Assembly: GCA_019637915.1 (NCBI GenBank)
Contig: JAHBUV010000001.1
Span: forward strand, 620,001-684,000
Source: Pseudobdellovibrionaceae bacterium
GTDB lineage: Bacteria; Bdellovibrionota; Bdellovibrionia; Bdellovibrionales; Bdellovibrionaceae
DNA length: 64,000 nucleotides
Direction: 5' to 3'
Shown here: positions 16,722 through 25,747 of the stretch, in pieces
Position numbering within the stretch: position 1 is the stretch's first letter
Layout of the letters: each line of letters begins with the position of its first letter
The notes under the pieces: generated by a model
What the model was told of the DNA's origin: nothing
Seen by the model: only the letters and a program-made list of their open reading frames with translations
Databases searched by the model: none
Program-made: the position numbers and the translations under genes

Positions 16722-18617
16722 ATGTCCAGAACGAACTCGGGATCGGCAGATCGTTTCATTCTTGCCGTGGCAACGCTTCTTTTGTTGCTGTTCTCGTACT
16801 TTTTGTACGACGACTCCCTGTTGTTCCCGCAACGCGATGAGAGCGGCCTGCGCCGCATCGGGCGGATCAACGTCTCCGGCAACGACGTGCGCGTGAAAAG
16901 CGCCACCGCCTTCACCTGGTTCCCCGCCCAGCAGGTCGACGTGGTTCACTTGAACGACGCCATCTTCACCGGCGAAAGATCCAAGGCCCAGGTGCGCCTC
17001 GAGGACGGCTCCCTCCTCGAGGTGTCCGAGAACTCGCTGATCACCCTCAACACCCGCGACGGCCAGATGAACCTGGAACTGCGTTACGGGGACCTCGACA
17101 CCAAGCTGTCCCCGAACAAGCCGCTGAAGATCCAGGCCGACGGCAAGACCTACGAACTCAGCGGCAGCGGCACCGTGCGCATCAACAAGAGCGGCAACGG
17201 CATCGACGTCAGCGTCACCGAAGGCAGCGCCAAGGTCAAAGGTCAGAAAGGCGAACAGAACGTCGCCGCCGGCCGCCGCCTGAAAGTCTCCGCGGACGGC
17301 GCCATCGAGACCGCCGCCACCCCGGTGATCACGACGCCGCCGGAAAAGTCCGTCGTCACGCAGGTCTTCCGCACCATCGACGCCGGGGAAAAACGCACCG
17401 CCTCCACCGCCCTCAGCTGGACGACGGATCCGCTCTACGAGAAATACCAGTACGAGATCTCCCGCGACCCGGTTTTCCTCGAACGCGTGCACCTGGCCGA
17501 AACCAGGCAAGCCGGCGTCGAGACGCCGGCCCTGGGCAACGGCGTTTACTCCTACCGCGTGCGCGGCGTTTACAAGGACGGCCGCAAGAGCCCGTGGAGC
17601 GGGATCGCCGAGTACCGCATCGAGCTCACGCCGGAACTGATCCCGCCGCCCGAGGCCCCGGTCATGAGCCGCAAGCAATACGAATTCAACGCCGGCGAGC
17701 AGAGAAAACGCGCCCCGTCCTCCGTGCCGAAGCCGGTGGTGTCGTGGTCGAAAGTGGACCGCGCCAAGTCCTACCGCGTGCAGTTCTCGCGGCGCCCGGA
17801 TTTCGAAAACGCCCAATCGTACAGCGTCGAGGGCCAAAGCCTCGCCTGGCCGGACTCCAAGCCCGGCACCTGGCACGTGCGCGTCGCCGCCGTTTCGGAG
17901 GAGGGCCTGAACAGCGCGCCCAGCGAAGCGTCGAAGCTGCAGGTGAATCTCGACGAATTGCGCCTGGATCCGATGAACAAGCTGAGCGTCAGCGGCCCCC
18001 TGCCCTTCGAGCAGGCGCCGCCGGGCGAAGTGAAGGCCCGCTGGACGCCGGTTCCGGGAGCGAGCTCCTACCTCGTGCAGCTGGACGGCTCGTCCGACTT
18101 CGCGGCCCCGCAGCAGTTCAGTCTGCCGGCCGAATCCGATTCCGCCGCCTTGCCCCTGCCGCGCCCGGGGCAATACCACGTGCGCGTGCGCGCCCTCGGT
18201 GAGGACGGCCGGCCGGTCACCGCTTTCTCGAACAGCGAGATGGCGGAGTACGAGTACGTGCACGAGAAATCCGCGCCGCCGCCGGCCGCCTTGCGCGCCC
18301 CCGCCCTGGTCGAACCTTTCGATCAGGCGGCGATCTTCCTGCAGTCGACCCGTCAGCCGATGATCTGGCTGGAGTGGAGAAAAGTCCTGAACGTCAGCCG
18401 CTATGAAATCGAAGTCGCCCTGGAGCCGGAATTCAAAAGGCCCCTGCTGACGGAGCGTCTGGAGAACAACCGCTACCTCCTGCGCCGCCAGATCCCGGTC
18501 GGCAAATTCTACTGGCGGGTGCGCGCTTACTCCGAAGACGGCGTCAAGGCTTCCGAATGGACCGACGCCCGGCAGTTCACGATCTACAGTCAGAAAAACG
18601 AGGCTTACATCCCATGA
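16722..18617 (+). CDS. FecR-domain membrane protein with fibronectin III-like repeats
   Basis: This gene encodes 631 residues. A single N-terminal TM/signal anchor (ILAVATLLLLLFSYFLYD) is followed by a FecR-type domain (~45-200: ARVRLEDGSLLEVSEN-like strand pattern, RYGDLDTKL, VTEGSAKV, VAAGRRLKV). Then come about four fibronectin-III-like modules of ~90 residues, each with a YEIS/YRVQFS/YLVQL/YEIEVAL strand and a closing WHVRVAA/YHVRVRA/FYWRVRA strand. FecR domains usually sense signals for ECF sigma factors, but none is encoded here. The stop overlaps the start of a CheA-like kinase (ATGA), so periplasmic sensing may feed that kinase. It is divergent from the SpoIIE phosphatase. Confidence 0.82.
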   Translation: MSRTNSGSADRFILAVATLLLLLFSYFLYDDSLLFPQRDESGLRRIGRINVSGNDVRVKSATAFTWFPAQQVDVVHLNDAIFTGERSKAQVRLEDGSLLEVSENSLITLNTRDGQMNLELRYGDLDTKLSPNKPLKIQADGKTYELSGSGTVRINKSGNGIDVSVTEGSAKVKGQKGEQNVAAGRRLKVSADGAIETAATPVITTPPEKSVVTQVFRTIDAGEKRTASTALSWTTDPLYEKYQYEISRDPVFLERVHLAETRQAGVETPALGNGVYSYRVRGVYKDGRKSPWSGIAEYRIELTPELIPPPEAPVMSRKQYEFNAGEQRKRAPSSVPKPVVSWSKVDRAKSYRVQFSRRPDFENAQSYSVEGQSLAWPDSKPGTWHVRVAAVSEEGLNSAPSEASKLQVNLDELRLDPMNKLSVSGPLPFEQAPPGEVKARWTPVPGASSYLVQLDGSSDFAAPQQFSLPAESDSAALPLPRPGQYHVRVRALGEDGRPVTAFSNSEMAEYEYVHEKSAPPPAALRAPALVEPFDQAAIFLQSTRQPMIWLEWRKVLNVSRYEIEVALEPEFKRPLLTERLENNRYLLRRQIPVGKFYWRVRAYSEDGVKASEWTDARQFTIYSQKNEAYIP

Positions 18618-20542
18618 AAACGCCTTTTCAGCTTTTTGACAGTCTGTTGGAGCCCTGTTTCATCCTGAACAAGGATCTGAAAGTGGTCTACGCCAACGAG
18701 ACCGCCGCCACCGTCTGCGGCCAGACCGTCCGTCGCATGCAGCGCCTGACCTTCCCCGAGCTGATGAGCTTCAGCGAGCCGCTCGAATGGATGGGCGGGA
18801 TCGAGGCCGTCACCGACGCCACTCCCTACAAAGAAGTGCATTTCAAGACCTCCGAAGGCGGCGAAGGCAAAGTGCAGATCACCTGCCAGGAGATCAACGG
18901 CGGCCAGGACGAGCGCCACTGGGTCGTCTTCGTGCGCGACGTGACCCTGGAGGAGCGCCTGCAGAACAAATACCGCGGCGAACTCGAGCAGAAAGAGGGC
19001 TACATCCTCGAGCTGCAAAAGGCCCAGGGCGAGCTGGAGAAATACAGCAAGAACCTCGAGAAAATGGTCGAGGAGCGCACCGCCGAGATCCGCCAGTTGA
19101 ACCGCCTGATGAGCGCCCTCCTCGATTCCCTGAACCAGGGCTTCTTCGTCTTCGACCGCGAGGGCCTCTGCCTCGACTTCTCCTCGAAAGCCTGCGAGAA
19201 CGTCCTGGAAGGCCGCCCGAACAAGCGCCCGGTGTGGGACGTGCTGGGCCTGCAGGCGTCCCAGGTCGAGGGCTTCAAAAAATGGCTCCTCACCCTGTTC
19301 GCCGAGATGCTGCCCTTCGAGGACCTCGCCGTCCTGGGGCCGGCCGCTTTCCCGCACAGCGAGGGCAAGCACATCAAGCTCGAGTACTTCCCCCTGAAGG
19401 GCGAGGGCGGCATGGAAGGCATCGTCGTCGTCGCCTCGGACATCACCTCCCTGGTGGAAGCGCAGCGCGAGGCCGAGAGCGAGCGCGAGAACGCCCGCCT
19501 GATCCTCAACCTCATCAACAAAAAGCAGCAGATCACGCGTTTCGTGCGCGAGACGCGCATCATCCTGAACGGCCTGCAGAAGTTCCTGCTGAAGGATCAG
19601 GGGGAGTGGGACACGGAGGAGATCTTCCGCGCCCTGCACACCATCAAGGGCGGCTGCGCCTCGTACAACGTGCTGGCGACGACCAAGGCCGCCCACGAGG
19701 CGGAAAACCGTCTGAGCGCCTACAACGACTCGCCCACGCCGGAAAACGCCGAATCGCTGCGCCGCCAGACGTCGTTCATGTCCTCCACCTTCGAGACCTT
19801 CCTGAAGGAAACGCGCGAGATCTTCGGCGCCAGCGCCTTCTCGGACGAACGCATGATCGAGGTGCCGGTGACGGACCTGCAGAAAACCTGTTCGGTTTTA
19901 TCGGCGAGCCCCGCCGGCGAGCTCATGGCCCGCGGCCTGCGGGAAAAATTCCTGTTCGAGCCGGTGAAAGCCCACTTCGAGCCCTACAACGACGTCATCC
20001 AGAAAGTCGCCGAGAACGAAGGCAAACGCGTGCACCCGCTGGTCATGAAAAACGCCGAGCTGCGCGTGCTGCCGGAAGCCTACTCGAACCTCTTCGCCAC
20101 CTTCGTGCACGCCTTCCGCAACGCCGTCGACCACGGCATCGAGACCCCGGCGCGCCGCCGCGAACTGGGCAAATCCCCCCTCGGCACGCTGACCATGGGC
20201 TTCGAGCAGGAAGGCGGCATGCTGCGCCTGCGCCTGCGCGACGACGGCGGCGGCATCGATCCGGCCAGGATCCGCGCCCGCCTCAAGGACCGCGGCGTCC
20301 CCTGCGACGCCGAGACGGACCAGCAGGTCATCCAGCACGTCTTCGACTCCTCCTTCTCGACCCGCACTGAAATCAGCGAAACCAGCGGCCGCGGCGTCGG
20401 CATGGACGCCATCAAAATCGCCGCCGAAGACCTCGGCGGCCGCTGCCACGTCATTTCAGAAGTGAACACCGGCACGGAACTGATCGTCGAAGTCCCCTGG
20501 ATCACCGACATCCCGGAAACAGCCAAGCGGGACGCGGCTTAG
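18614..20542 (+). CDS. CheA-like hybrid sensor kinase: PAS, coiled coil, PAS, Hpt, HATPase
   Basis: This gene encodes 642 residues. The start is ATG 18614, overlapping the FecR-like stop (ATGA). A PAS-like domain occupies ~1-115, a coiled coil ~120-165 (ending MVEERTAEIRQLNRL), and a second PAS ~168-290. The Hpt domain has its phospho-His in RALHTIKGGCAS at ~342. The CheA-class ATPase shows an N-box (FRNAVDHGIE), G1 (DDGGGID) and G2 (GRGVGMDAIK). There are no membrane helices, CheW-like P5 domain or receiver. In CheA-class enzymes the ATPase phosphorylates the Hpt His and passes phosphate to CheY-type partners. A CheY gene lies 0.6 kb away in convergent orientation and is a plausible partner. 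Confidence 0.87.
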   Translation: MKTPFQLFDSLLEPCFILNKDLKVVYANETAATVCGQTVRRMQRLTFPELMSFSEPLEWMGGIEAVTDATPYKEVHFKTSEGGEGKVQITCQEINGGQDERHWVVFVRDVTLEERLQNKYRGELEQKEGYILELQKAQGELEKYSKNLEKMVEERTAEIRQLNRLMSALLDSLNQGFFVFDREGLCLDFSSKACENVLEGRPNKRPVWDVLGLQASQVEGFKKWLLTLFAEMLPFEDLAVLGPAAFPHSEGKHIKLEYFPLKGEGGMEGIVVVASDITSLVEAQREAESERENARLILNLINKKQQITRFVRETRIILNGLQKFLLKDQGEWDTEEIFRALHTIKGGCASYNVLATTKAAHEAENRLSAYNDSPTPENAESLRRQTSFMSSTFETFLKETREIFGASAFSDERMIEVPVTDLQKTCSVLSASPAGELMARGLREKFLFEPVKAHFEPYNDVIQKVAENEGKRVHPLVMKNAELRVLPEAYSNLFATFVHAFRNAVDHGIETPARRRELGKSPLGTLTMGFEQEGGMLRLRLRDDGGGIDPARIRARLKDRGVPCDAETDQQVIQHVFDSSFSTRTEISETSGRGVGMDAIKIAAEDLGGRCHVISEVNTGTELIVEVPWITDIPETAKRDAA

Positions 20543-20615
20543 AACGGCGGCGGCGAGACCGACGGCGAGCCCTCGCTTTCCATCACCGCCTGACCGCGAA
20601 AGGTCCTGAAAAAAC

Positions 20616-21185
20616 CTAAAAGCTCTCCATGCAGCGGGATGAATACACCGCGCGCACCGCGCTGGGGCCGCGGCGTTCAAGGCGGCCGTCGCCGTCCGTC
20701 TCCAGCACCAGGCTCACCCGATCGCGGCCGAGCGCGCCCTCGAGGCGGAAGGTGCGTCCGTCCACCGAGCGATGCCCGCGCAGCGCCACCACGCCGTCGA
20801 ATTCGGACTCATCGCCCCGGCCGCGCAAGGACAAGCGGGCCTCGCCCCTCACCCGGGCCTCCCCGGCCGCGCCGTCCTCCGCCATCGCCCCCGCGGCAGC
20901 ACCGGCACCGGCCGGATTTCCCGCGCCCGGCGCGGCTTCCGCCAGCCCCCGTGCCGGCGCCGTCTCTTCCCCGTAAACGATGTTCATCGCGCCGGGTTCG
21001 GCGGAAAACTGGAACACGTCCTCCGCGATGGCCGGGCCCGAACAAACAATTTTCATTGGAAAGGACACGGTCCCCCGCGCCAAAGACGCCGGTTCCCGCG
21101 ACGAGGCCCCCGGCATCGGGCGGGACGCCCACCAAGCCGAAGCCCCGAAGGCCACCACGAAAATCACCGCGCCGGCGCGTTTCAC
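20616..21185 (-). CDS. Exported hypothetical protein coupled to cheY
   Basis: This gene encodes 189 residues from GTG 21185, which overlaps the cheY stop (GTGA). Upstream in-frame sequence is antisense-like and was excluded. MKRAGAVIFVVAFGASAWWA is a signal peptide or membrane anchor. There is a low-complexity Ala/Gly stretch at ~85-110, and then a beta-rich Arg/Asp/Glu region with repeated charged strands (ARLSLRGRG, FRLEGALGRDRVSLVLE). One early Cys (IVCSG) and one late Cys (SSRCMESF) could form a disulfide. No family recognised. Co-translation with CheY suggests a link to the signalling island. Confidence 0.65.
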   Translation of the reverse strand: MKRAGAVIFVVAFGASAWWASRPMPGASSREPASLARGTVSFPMKIVCSGPAIAEDVFQFSAEPGAMNIVYGEETAPARGLAEAAPGAGNPAGAGAAAGAMAEDGAAGEARVRGEARLSLRGRGDESEFDGVVALRGHRSVDGRTFRLEGALGRDRVSLVLETDGDGRLERRGPSAVRAVYSSRCMESF

Positions 21186-21586
21186 TTGTTGTGCTTCGCC
21201 CAGACGGTTTTCAGTTTTTCCTCGAAGATCTTCGCCGCGAAGGGCTTGACGATGTATTGCGAAACGCCGGCCAGGACGGCCTCGGTCACCTGCTCGCGCT
21301 CCGATTCGGAGGTCAGCAGCACGAAGGGCAGATCCACCCACTCCGGCACGGCCCGCACCATCTTCAGCAGGTCCAGGCCCTTGAGCTTGGGCATGTTCCA
21401 ATCCGAAATCACCAGCTGCACCGGCGTCCCGGCGGTGTTGCGCTCCTTCAGAATGCGCAAACCCTCTTCACCGTCCTCCGCCTCCTGGATGTTCTTGTAA
21501 CCCATGGCGCGCAGCTGGTTTTTCACCAGGTCGCGGATGGAAGGCATGTCGTCAATCACCAGGATGCGGGTCTCAGGGGGAAACAT
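21182..21586 (-). CDS. CheY-like single-domain response regulator
   Basis: This gene encodes 134 residues from ATG 21586, preceded by a GAGGAGAG ribosome site; an upstream ATG at 21604 is weaker. It is a complete receiver: acidic pair in ILVIDDMPS, phospho-Asp in LVISDWNMPK, Thr/Ser in VLLTSES, and Lys in YIVKPFA. The sequence is close to chemotaxis CheY, including WNMPKLKGLDLL. It probably takes phosphate from the CheA-like kinase encoded opposite. It is preceded by a sigma70-like promoter at 21616-21644 and coupled by GTGA to the following exported protein. Confidence 0.92.
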   Translation of the reverse strand: MFPPETRILVIDDMPSIRDLVKNQLRAMGYKNIQEAEDGEEGLRILKERNTAGTPVQLVISDWNMPKLKGLDLLKMVRAVPEWVDLPFVLLTSESEREQVTEAVLAGVSQYIVKPFAAKIFEEKLKTVWAKHNK

Positions 21587-21615
21587 GATTCTCTCCTCAC
21601 TCAAGGTCTCTCCTG

Positions 21616-21644
21616 ATTGTAGAGACCGCGGGAGCTCCCCACAA
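21616..21644 (-). promoter_or_regulatory. Sigma70-like promoter for cheY
   Basis: On the minus strand, TTGTGG (21639-21644) and TACAAT (21616-21621) are separated by exactly 17 bases. They lie about 30 bases before the CheY start codon. Confidence 0.5.
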
Positions 21645-21646
21645 GT

Positions 21647-22534
21647 TCAGGGTGAGGCAACCGGACTTTCCGACACCCAGACCCAGTGAGCCCGGACCCC
21701 GTCCCGCGGCGAAGGCCGCACGGCCGCGGCGATCTCGTCGGAAGACCAGCCGCTGACGTTCAGCTGCGACAGGGTGAAGACACCCACACCCGGCGCCCGG
21801 GCCCGCAGACGATCCGGCAGGCCGCCACCGTACTGCACATGGAACTCACCGACCACGATCACCAGCGTCTGCCCGGGGTTCTGGCGCAAAAACTCAACCG
21901 CCCGCCAGGCCATGGTGTCGTCCCACAGGCTCTGCGCCAAAAAGTAGCGCTCCCCCACGGACGGGTCCGGCAGATGCGGCATCATCTCCAAAAAACGCCG
22001 CCGGTAAGACTCCCGCCCGAGACTGAACCGCGGCGGCAGGTGCGCGCGCTCCGCCGCCGACAGGCCCTCCAATCCCACCTTCACCAGGCGGGAACTCAAA
22101 CCGGGGGGCGAGTTCAACGCCCAGGTTCGCGAGCCTTCCTCAAGACGCGGAAACTCCGCCTGAGGACGGTAAAACTCAAAAGGCGTGCGCCCCCATTGAA
22201 TGCGCTCCAGGAACAAAGCCTCCGGAAAACGCCCCTGCCGCCACTCGTCGACGAGAGGTTGAAAGGGGAAAGGAAAAAATTCCAGCCCCACGGACACCCG
22301 GTGGCCCCCGTCCCGCAACCCCCGCAACAAAGTCAGATGCTGGTCCCGGTGCGCCGCCAGGCCGTGATTTTCCCCCAAAATCAGCACCGATCCCGGGGGA
22401 ATCCGGCGAACCACCTCGGCCGGCGTCACCTCGCGCAAATCATCCCCCCGCCGCAACCCCGTCAGACCATGGGCGCAGGCCGATGAAACGAAAAACAGCG
22501 GTAAAATCAGCAGGGGAAAAGCGCGGGAGAGCAT
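21647..22534 (-). CDS. ChaN-family (Tiki/TraB-like superfamily) exported protein
   Basis: This gene encodes 295 residues. The signal peptide has a Cys at a lipobox-like site (FVSSACAHG), so it may be a lipoprotein. Family motifs are VLILGENHGLAAHRDQHL at ~48-65, an EFFPFPFQPLVDEW segment, and VIVVGEFHVQYGGGLPDRL at ~225-243. The GExH pairs are characteristic of ChaN-type proteins, some of which bind haem. It lies immediately upstream of the cheY promoter in the same orientation and is divergent from rpmG. Confidence 0.82.
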   Translation of the reverse strand: MLSRAFPLLILPLFFVSSACAHGLTGLRRGDDLREVTPAEVVRRIPPGSVLILGENHGLAAHRDQHLTLLRGLRDGGHRVSVGLEFFPFPFQPLVDEWRQGRFPEALFLERIQWGRTPFEFYRPQAEFPRLEEGSRTWALNSPPGLSSRLVKVGLEGLSAAERAHLPPRFSLGRESYRRRFLEMMPHLPDPSVGERYFLAQSLWDDTMAWRAVEFLRQNPGQTLVIVVGEFHVQYGGGLPDRLRARAPGVGVFTLSQLNVSGWSSDEIAAAVRPSPRDGVRAHWVWVSESPVASP

Positions 22535-22650
22535 CGGAATCCTTCTTTAAGGCTTGAGATTCACTTCTTCCTTTGATAGCTTGCATCGGCTTTCAGGACC
22601 AATACCAGGACGGCGCGTTGCAATCCCGCCGACCTCGAAGAGGAGATTTT

Positions 22651-22830
22651 ATGGCGAAAAAAACCGGTCGCATCGTTGTGACTCTGGAATGCACCGAAGC
22701 TCGTGGCGAAGGCAAGCCCGTGTCGCGCTACACGACGACCAAAAACAAAACCAAGACCCCCGGTCGTCTGGAAAAGAAAAAGTACAACCCGAATCTGCAG
22801 CGCCACACGGTTCACCGCGAGACCAAGTAA
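22651..22830 (+). CDS. rpmG: 50S ribosomal protein L33
   Basis: This gene encodes 59 residues from ATG 22651, with AGGAG 7-8 bases upstream; longer in-frame starts have no L33 similarity. The core [20 protein letters not shown] followed by [15 protein letters not shown] is the L33 signature. Only one Cys is present and there is no CxxC pair, so this is the zinc-independent form. dcd follows after six bases. Confidence 0.95.
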   Translation: MAKKTGRIVVTLECTEARGEGKPVSRYTTTKNKTKTPGRLEKKKYNPNLQRHTVHRETK

Positions 22831-22836
22831 GCCGCG

Positions 22837-23373
22837 ATGATTCTCAGCGACGCCGAGATTTTGGAAAGCATCGAAAGGGGCGACATCAAGGTCGACCCTT
22901 TTCGCCGCGAATGCCTGGGCACGAATTCTTACGATGTCCATCTCGGCCGCACGCTGGGCGTCTACAAGGACTCCGTCCTGGACGCCAAAAAACACAACTC
23001 CATCGAAACCTTCGAGATTCCCGACGAGGGCCACGTGCTCACGCCGGACAATTTCTATCTGGGCGTCACGCTCGAGTACACGGAAACCCTGAAGCATGTG
23101 CCTTTCCTGGAGGGCAAATCCAGCGTGGGCCGCCTGGGGATCGACATCCACGCCACGGCGGGAAAAGGCGACGTGGGGTTCTGCAACTTCTGGACGCTGG
23201 AAATTTCCGTGAAAAAGCCCGTGCGGGTCTATCACGGCATGCCCATCGGCCAACTGATCTATTTCAAGATCGAAGGGGCCATCCTCAACCCCTACAATCA
23301 AAAACCCTCCGCGAAATACAACGAGATCAAGCCCATCCCCGTGGAGAGCATGATGTGGAAAAACAGCTTCTGA
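22837..23373 (+). CDS. dcd: dCTP deaminase
   Basis: This gene encodes 178 residues. The N-terminal MILSDAEILESIERGDIKVDPF and LGTNSYDVHLG, then EGKSSVGRLGIDIHATAG and GFCNFWTLEIS, follow the Dcd family; the last block includes the expected catalytic Glu region. The enzyme deaminates dCTP to dUTP for dTMP synthesis (a bifunctional dUTPase activity cannot be judged). The length is close to the usual 170-195. It is six bases downstream of rpmG and ends before a strong bidirectional terminator. Confidence 0.92.
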   Translation: MILSDAEILESIERGDIKVDPFRRECLGTNSYDVHLGRTLGVYKDSVLDAKKHNSIETFEIPDEGHVLTPDNFYLGVTLEYTETLKHVPFLEGKSSVGRLGIDIHATAGKGDVGFCNFWTLEISVKKPVRVYHGMPIGQLIYFKIEGAILNPYNQKPSAKYNEIKPIPVESMMWKNSF

Positions 23374-23470
23374 ACTCGCCCGGCCTTTGATCCCGCGGCG
23401 CCCTTCCATCGATCCTGAACGCAAGGCCACGCTCTTCCTCGCCCGCCCTCAGCGAAGGAACGATGAACAT

Positions 23471-23506
23471 AAAAAAAACGACGGTGGCGACACCGTCGTT
23501 TTTTTT
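23471..23506. terminator. Bidirectional Rho-independent terminator
   Basis: A 16-bp perfect stem (23471-23486 with 23491-23506) has loop GCGA. The outer part is A8/T8, so both strands end in a T tract. It lies between dcd and the convergent exported protein gene. Confidence 0.92.
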
Positions 23507-23553
23507 GACCGAACGTGGGCGGCGCTTTCCGGGGATCCCGCCGGGAAGGTCCC

Positions 23554-23946
23554 TTAGAGGGAGGCGGCCTGCGGTTGTCCGGCGAAGCACTGGGCGCCGT
23601 GACGGCTGGTCTCGATCAGCGCTTTCACGGGCGAACCCTGGGCCGCGCCCGCCACAATAAAATATGTTTCAATGCGGGTCTGGGCGTTCTGCGAGATCCT
23701 CTTCAAAGCCTGGATCCGCACCGTCGTGGCGCCGCCCAGCACTTTCGACTTCAGCGAAAAGAGAGCGGCGCGGGCGCAGGAGTCTTCCGCCAGCAACACC
23801 ATGGTGGCCCGGTCCGGGGCCTCAGCGAAGAAATCAGGGAAAATGATGCGCAGGGCGTTCGAGGCCGAGGCGTTCAGGACAAAAACGGACAACAAAACAA
23901 AAATGAGCATTTTCAAAACAAGACTCCTTGTGAAGAAGGGCATCAT
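23554..23946 (-). CDS. Small exported protein of unknown function
   Basis: This gene encodes 130 residues; the start may be the Met at 23910 or 23946. LKMLIFVLLSVFVLNASA is a signal peptide. The mature ~100 residues contain two cysteines (EDSCARA and AQCFAGQ) and an Arg-rich amphipathic middle (TTVRIQALKRISQNAQTR). No family recognised. It is transcribed divergently from the hybrid kinase gene. Confidence 0.65.
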   Translation of the reverse strand: MMPFFTRSLVLKMLIFVLLSVFVLNASASNALRIIFPDFFAEAPDRATMVLLAEDSCARAALFSLKSKVLGGATTVRIQALKRISQNAQTRIETYFIVAGAAQGSPVKALIETSRHGAQCFAGQPQAASL

Positions 23947-24098
23947 AATGCGGTTCCGGGGGGCCCCACAATCCCCCTGAAATCATTCTAAAAAAACGCC
24001 GGATTTGAAGCCGCCTTCCCCCCTTGCCAGGGATGCCGTTTTGTGAAAGAGTTTCACCTGTTCTTGTTTGGGGAACTTTCGGTCACACGGGAATCATC

Positions 24099-25733
24099 AT
24101 GCACAAGCTCGATCCAGAACCCCCTTCCGAATCGCCTTTTCCCGGGTCGAATCCGCGGCTTGAAATCGCCAAGCTCGAGTCCATGTTCATGCAGGCCCCC
24201 ACCGCCATGGCGCTCTGGCGCGGGGAGGATCTGGTCTTCGAGAAAATCAATCCGGCCTATCAGAAAATCTTCCCGGGACGGACCCTGCTGGGGTTGCCCT
24301 TCGAAATCGCCGTGCCGGAGATGCGCAGCCAACCCTTCCCAGCCATGATCCGGCAGGTGCTGCGCACCGGGGAGCCCATCATCGGCACGGAATTCCCCGC
24401 CATGATCCGGCGCTCGCCCGACGGACCCCTGGAAGAGCGTTTTTACGACTTCACTTACGTGCGCATCTGCGGCGCGGAAGGCGAGCCCTACGGCGTTTAC
24501 GATCACGCCATCGACGTCACCGATCGCGTGCAGGCGAAGCGGACGGCGGCGCGGCTGACGGACGACCTGCGCACCGCCCGCGACCACGCCGAAGCCGCCA
24601 ACCTCGCCAAAAGCACCTTTCTGGCCAACATGTCCCATGAAATCCGCACGCCCCTCGGGGCCATCATGGGCTTCTCGGAGCTGGCCGTGCAGAAAGATCT
24701 GAGCCGCCAGGACCTGGACAACTACCTCGCCATCATCAACCGCAACTCCAAGCAGGTCTTGCGCATCATCGACGACATCCTCGACCTGTCGAAGGTGGAG
24801 GCGGGCCGCCTGTCGATCGAGAAGGTGGATTTCTCGCTGATCGAATTCCTGTCGGACTTCTCCGCCGTGATGAAGTTCCGGGCCCGCGAAAACGGCATCA
24901 ACTACTTCACCACGGTGGGCAGCGCCCTTCCCCAGCGCGTGATCTCCGACCCCACGCGCCTGCGGCAGATCCTGATCAACTCCGTCGGCAACGCCATCAA
25001 ATTCACCACCAAAGGCCACGTGCGCCTGCACGTGACCGCCGACCAGGGGGTCTTGCGTTTTCTGGTGGCGGACACCGGCCGCGGCATCTCGCCGGAGCAG
25101 GCTGAAAATCTTTTTCAGCCCTTCGCGCAGGCCGACTCCTCCACCACGAGGAAATTCGGCGGCACGGGTTTGGGGCTCGTGCTCACCCGCCATCTTTGCG
25201 AGCTCATGGGCGGTTCCTACGTTCTGGAGGAAAGCTCCCTCGGGCAGGGCTCCAGTTTCGCGGCCTCCGTCCGCGTCGCCCCCTCGCCGGGCAGCGACGT
25301 CGTCCCTCCCCAGGAGATCCACTTCGAAAGCGTGGTCAACCTGCCCAAACCGCTCGAGCCCGATCAGCTGAAAAACCTGAACGTGCTCCTCGTCGAGGAC
25401 TCCCTGGACAACCAGCTCCTGCTCAAGATCTTCCTGACCCAGCAAGGGGCCCGTTTTCAAATCGCCGCCGACGGTTCGGAGGGCGTGCGCAAAGCCCGCG
25501 AGGGCGACTTCGACCTGGTGCTGATGGACATTCAGATGCCGAAAATGGACGGTCACGAAGCGGTCAGGACCCTGCGCGCGCAGGGCTACGCCAAACCCAT
25601 CATCGCCCTCAGCGCCCACGCCATGAGGGAGGAAATGGAAAAGGCCGCGCAGTCGGGTTTCACCGGTTATGTGTCAAAACCCATTCACAAGCCGGAATTG
25701 ATCGCCACCATCCTGGAACTGACGGAGCGCTGA
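24099..25733 (+). CDS. Hybrid histidine kinase: PAS, HisKA, HATPase, receiver
   Basis: This gene encodes 544 residues from ATG 24099; the 25 upstream in-frame codons are not protein-like. A PAS-type sensor occupies ~30-160 (MFMQAPTAMALWRGEDLVFE). HisKA carries the phospho-His in FLANMSHEIRTPLGA at ~190. The HATPase has an N-box (INSVGNAIKFT), DTGRGIS and GGTGLGL. The C-terminal receiver (~430-544) has LLVEDSLDN, phospho-Asp in LVLMDIQMPKMDG, and YVSKPI. There is no membrane helix, so it is a soluble kinase. No cognate response regulator is adjacent. It ends 14 bases from the convergent membrane protein gene. Confidence 0.9.
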   Translation: MHKLDPEPPSESPFPGSNPRLEIAKLESMFMQAPTAMALWRGEDLVFEKINPAYQKIFPGRTLLGLPFEIAVPEMRSQPFPAMIRQVLRTGEPIIGTEFPAMIRRSPDGPLEERFYDFTYVRICGAEGEPYGVYDHAIDVTDRVQAKRTAARLTDDLRTARDHAEAANLAKSTFLANMSHEIRTPLGAIMGFSELAVQKDLSRQDLDNYLAIINRNSKQVLRIIDDILDLSKVEAGRLSIEKVDFSLIEFLSDFSAVMKFRARENGINYFTTVGSALPQRVISDPTRLRQILINSVGNAIKFTTKGHVRLHVTADQGVLRFLVADTGRGISPEQAENLFQPFAQADSSTTRKFGGTGLGLVLTRHLCELMGGSYVLEESSLGQGSSFAASVRVAPSPGSDVVPPQEIHFESVVNLPKPLEPDQLKNLNVLLVEDSLDNQLLLKIFLTQQGARFQIAADGSEGVRKAREGDFDLVLMDIQMPKMDGHEAVRTLRAQGYAKPIIALSAHAMREEMEKAAQSGFTGYVSKPIHKPELIATILELTER

Positions 25734-25747
25734 CCGCGCCGCGCCCC

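Noticed and set aside
16722-18617. FecI-FecR-type iron signalling
   Set aside because: No ECF sigma factor or TonB receptor nearby, and the FecR protein is coupled to a histidine kinase.
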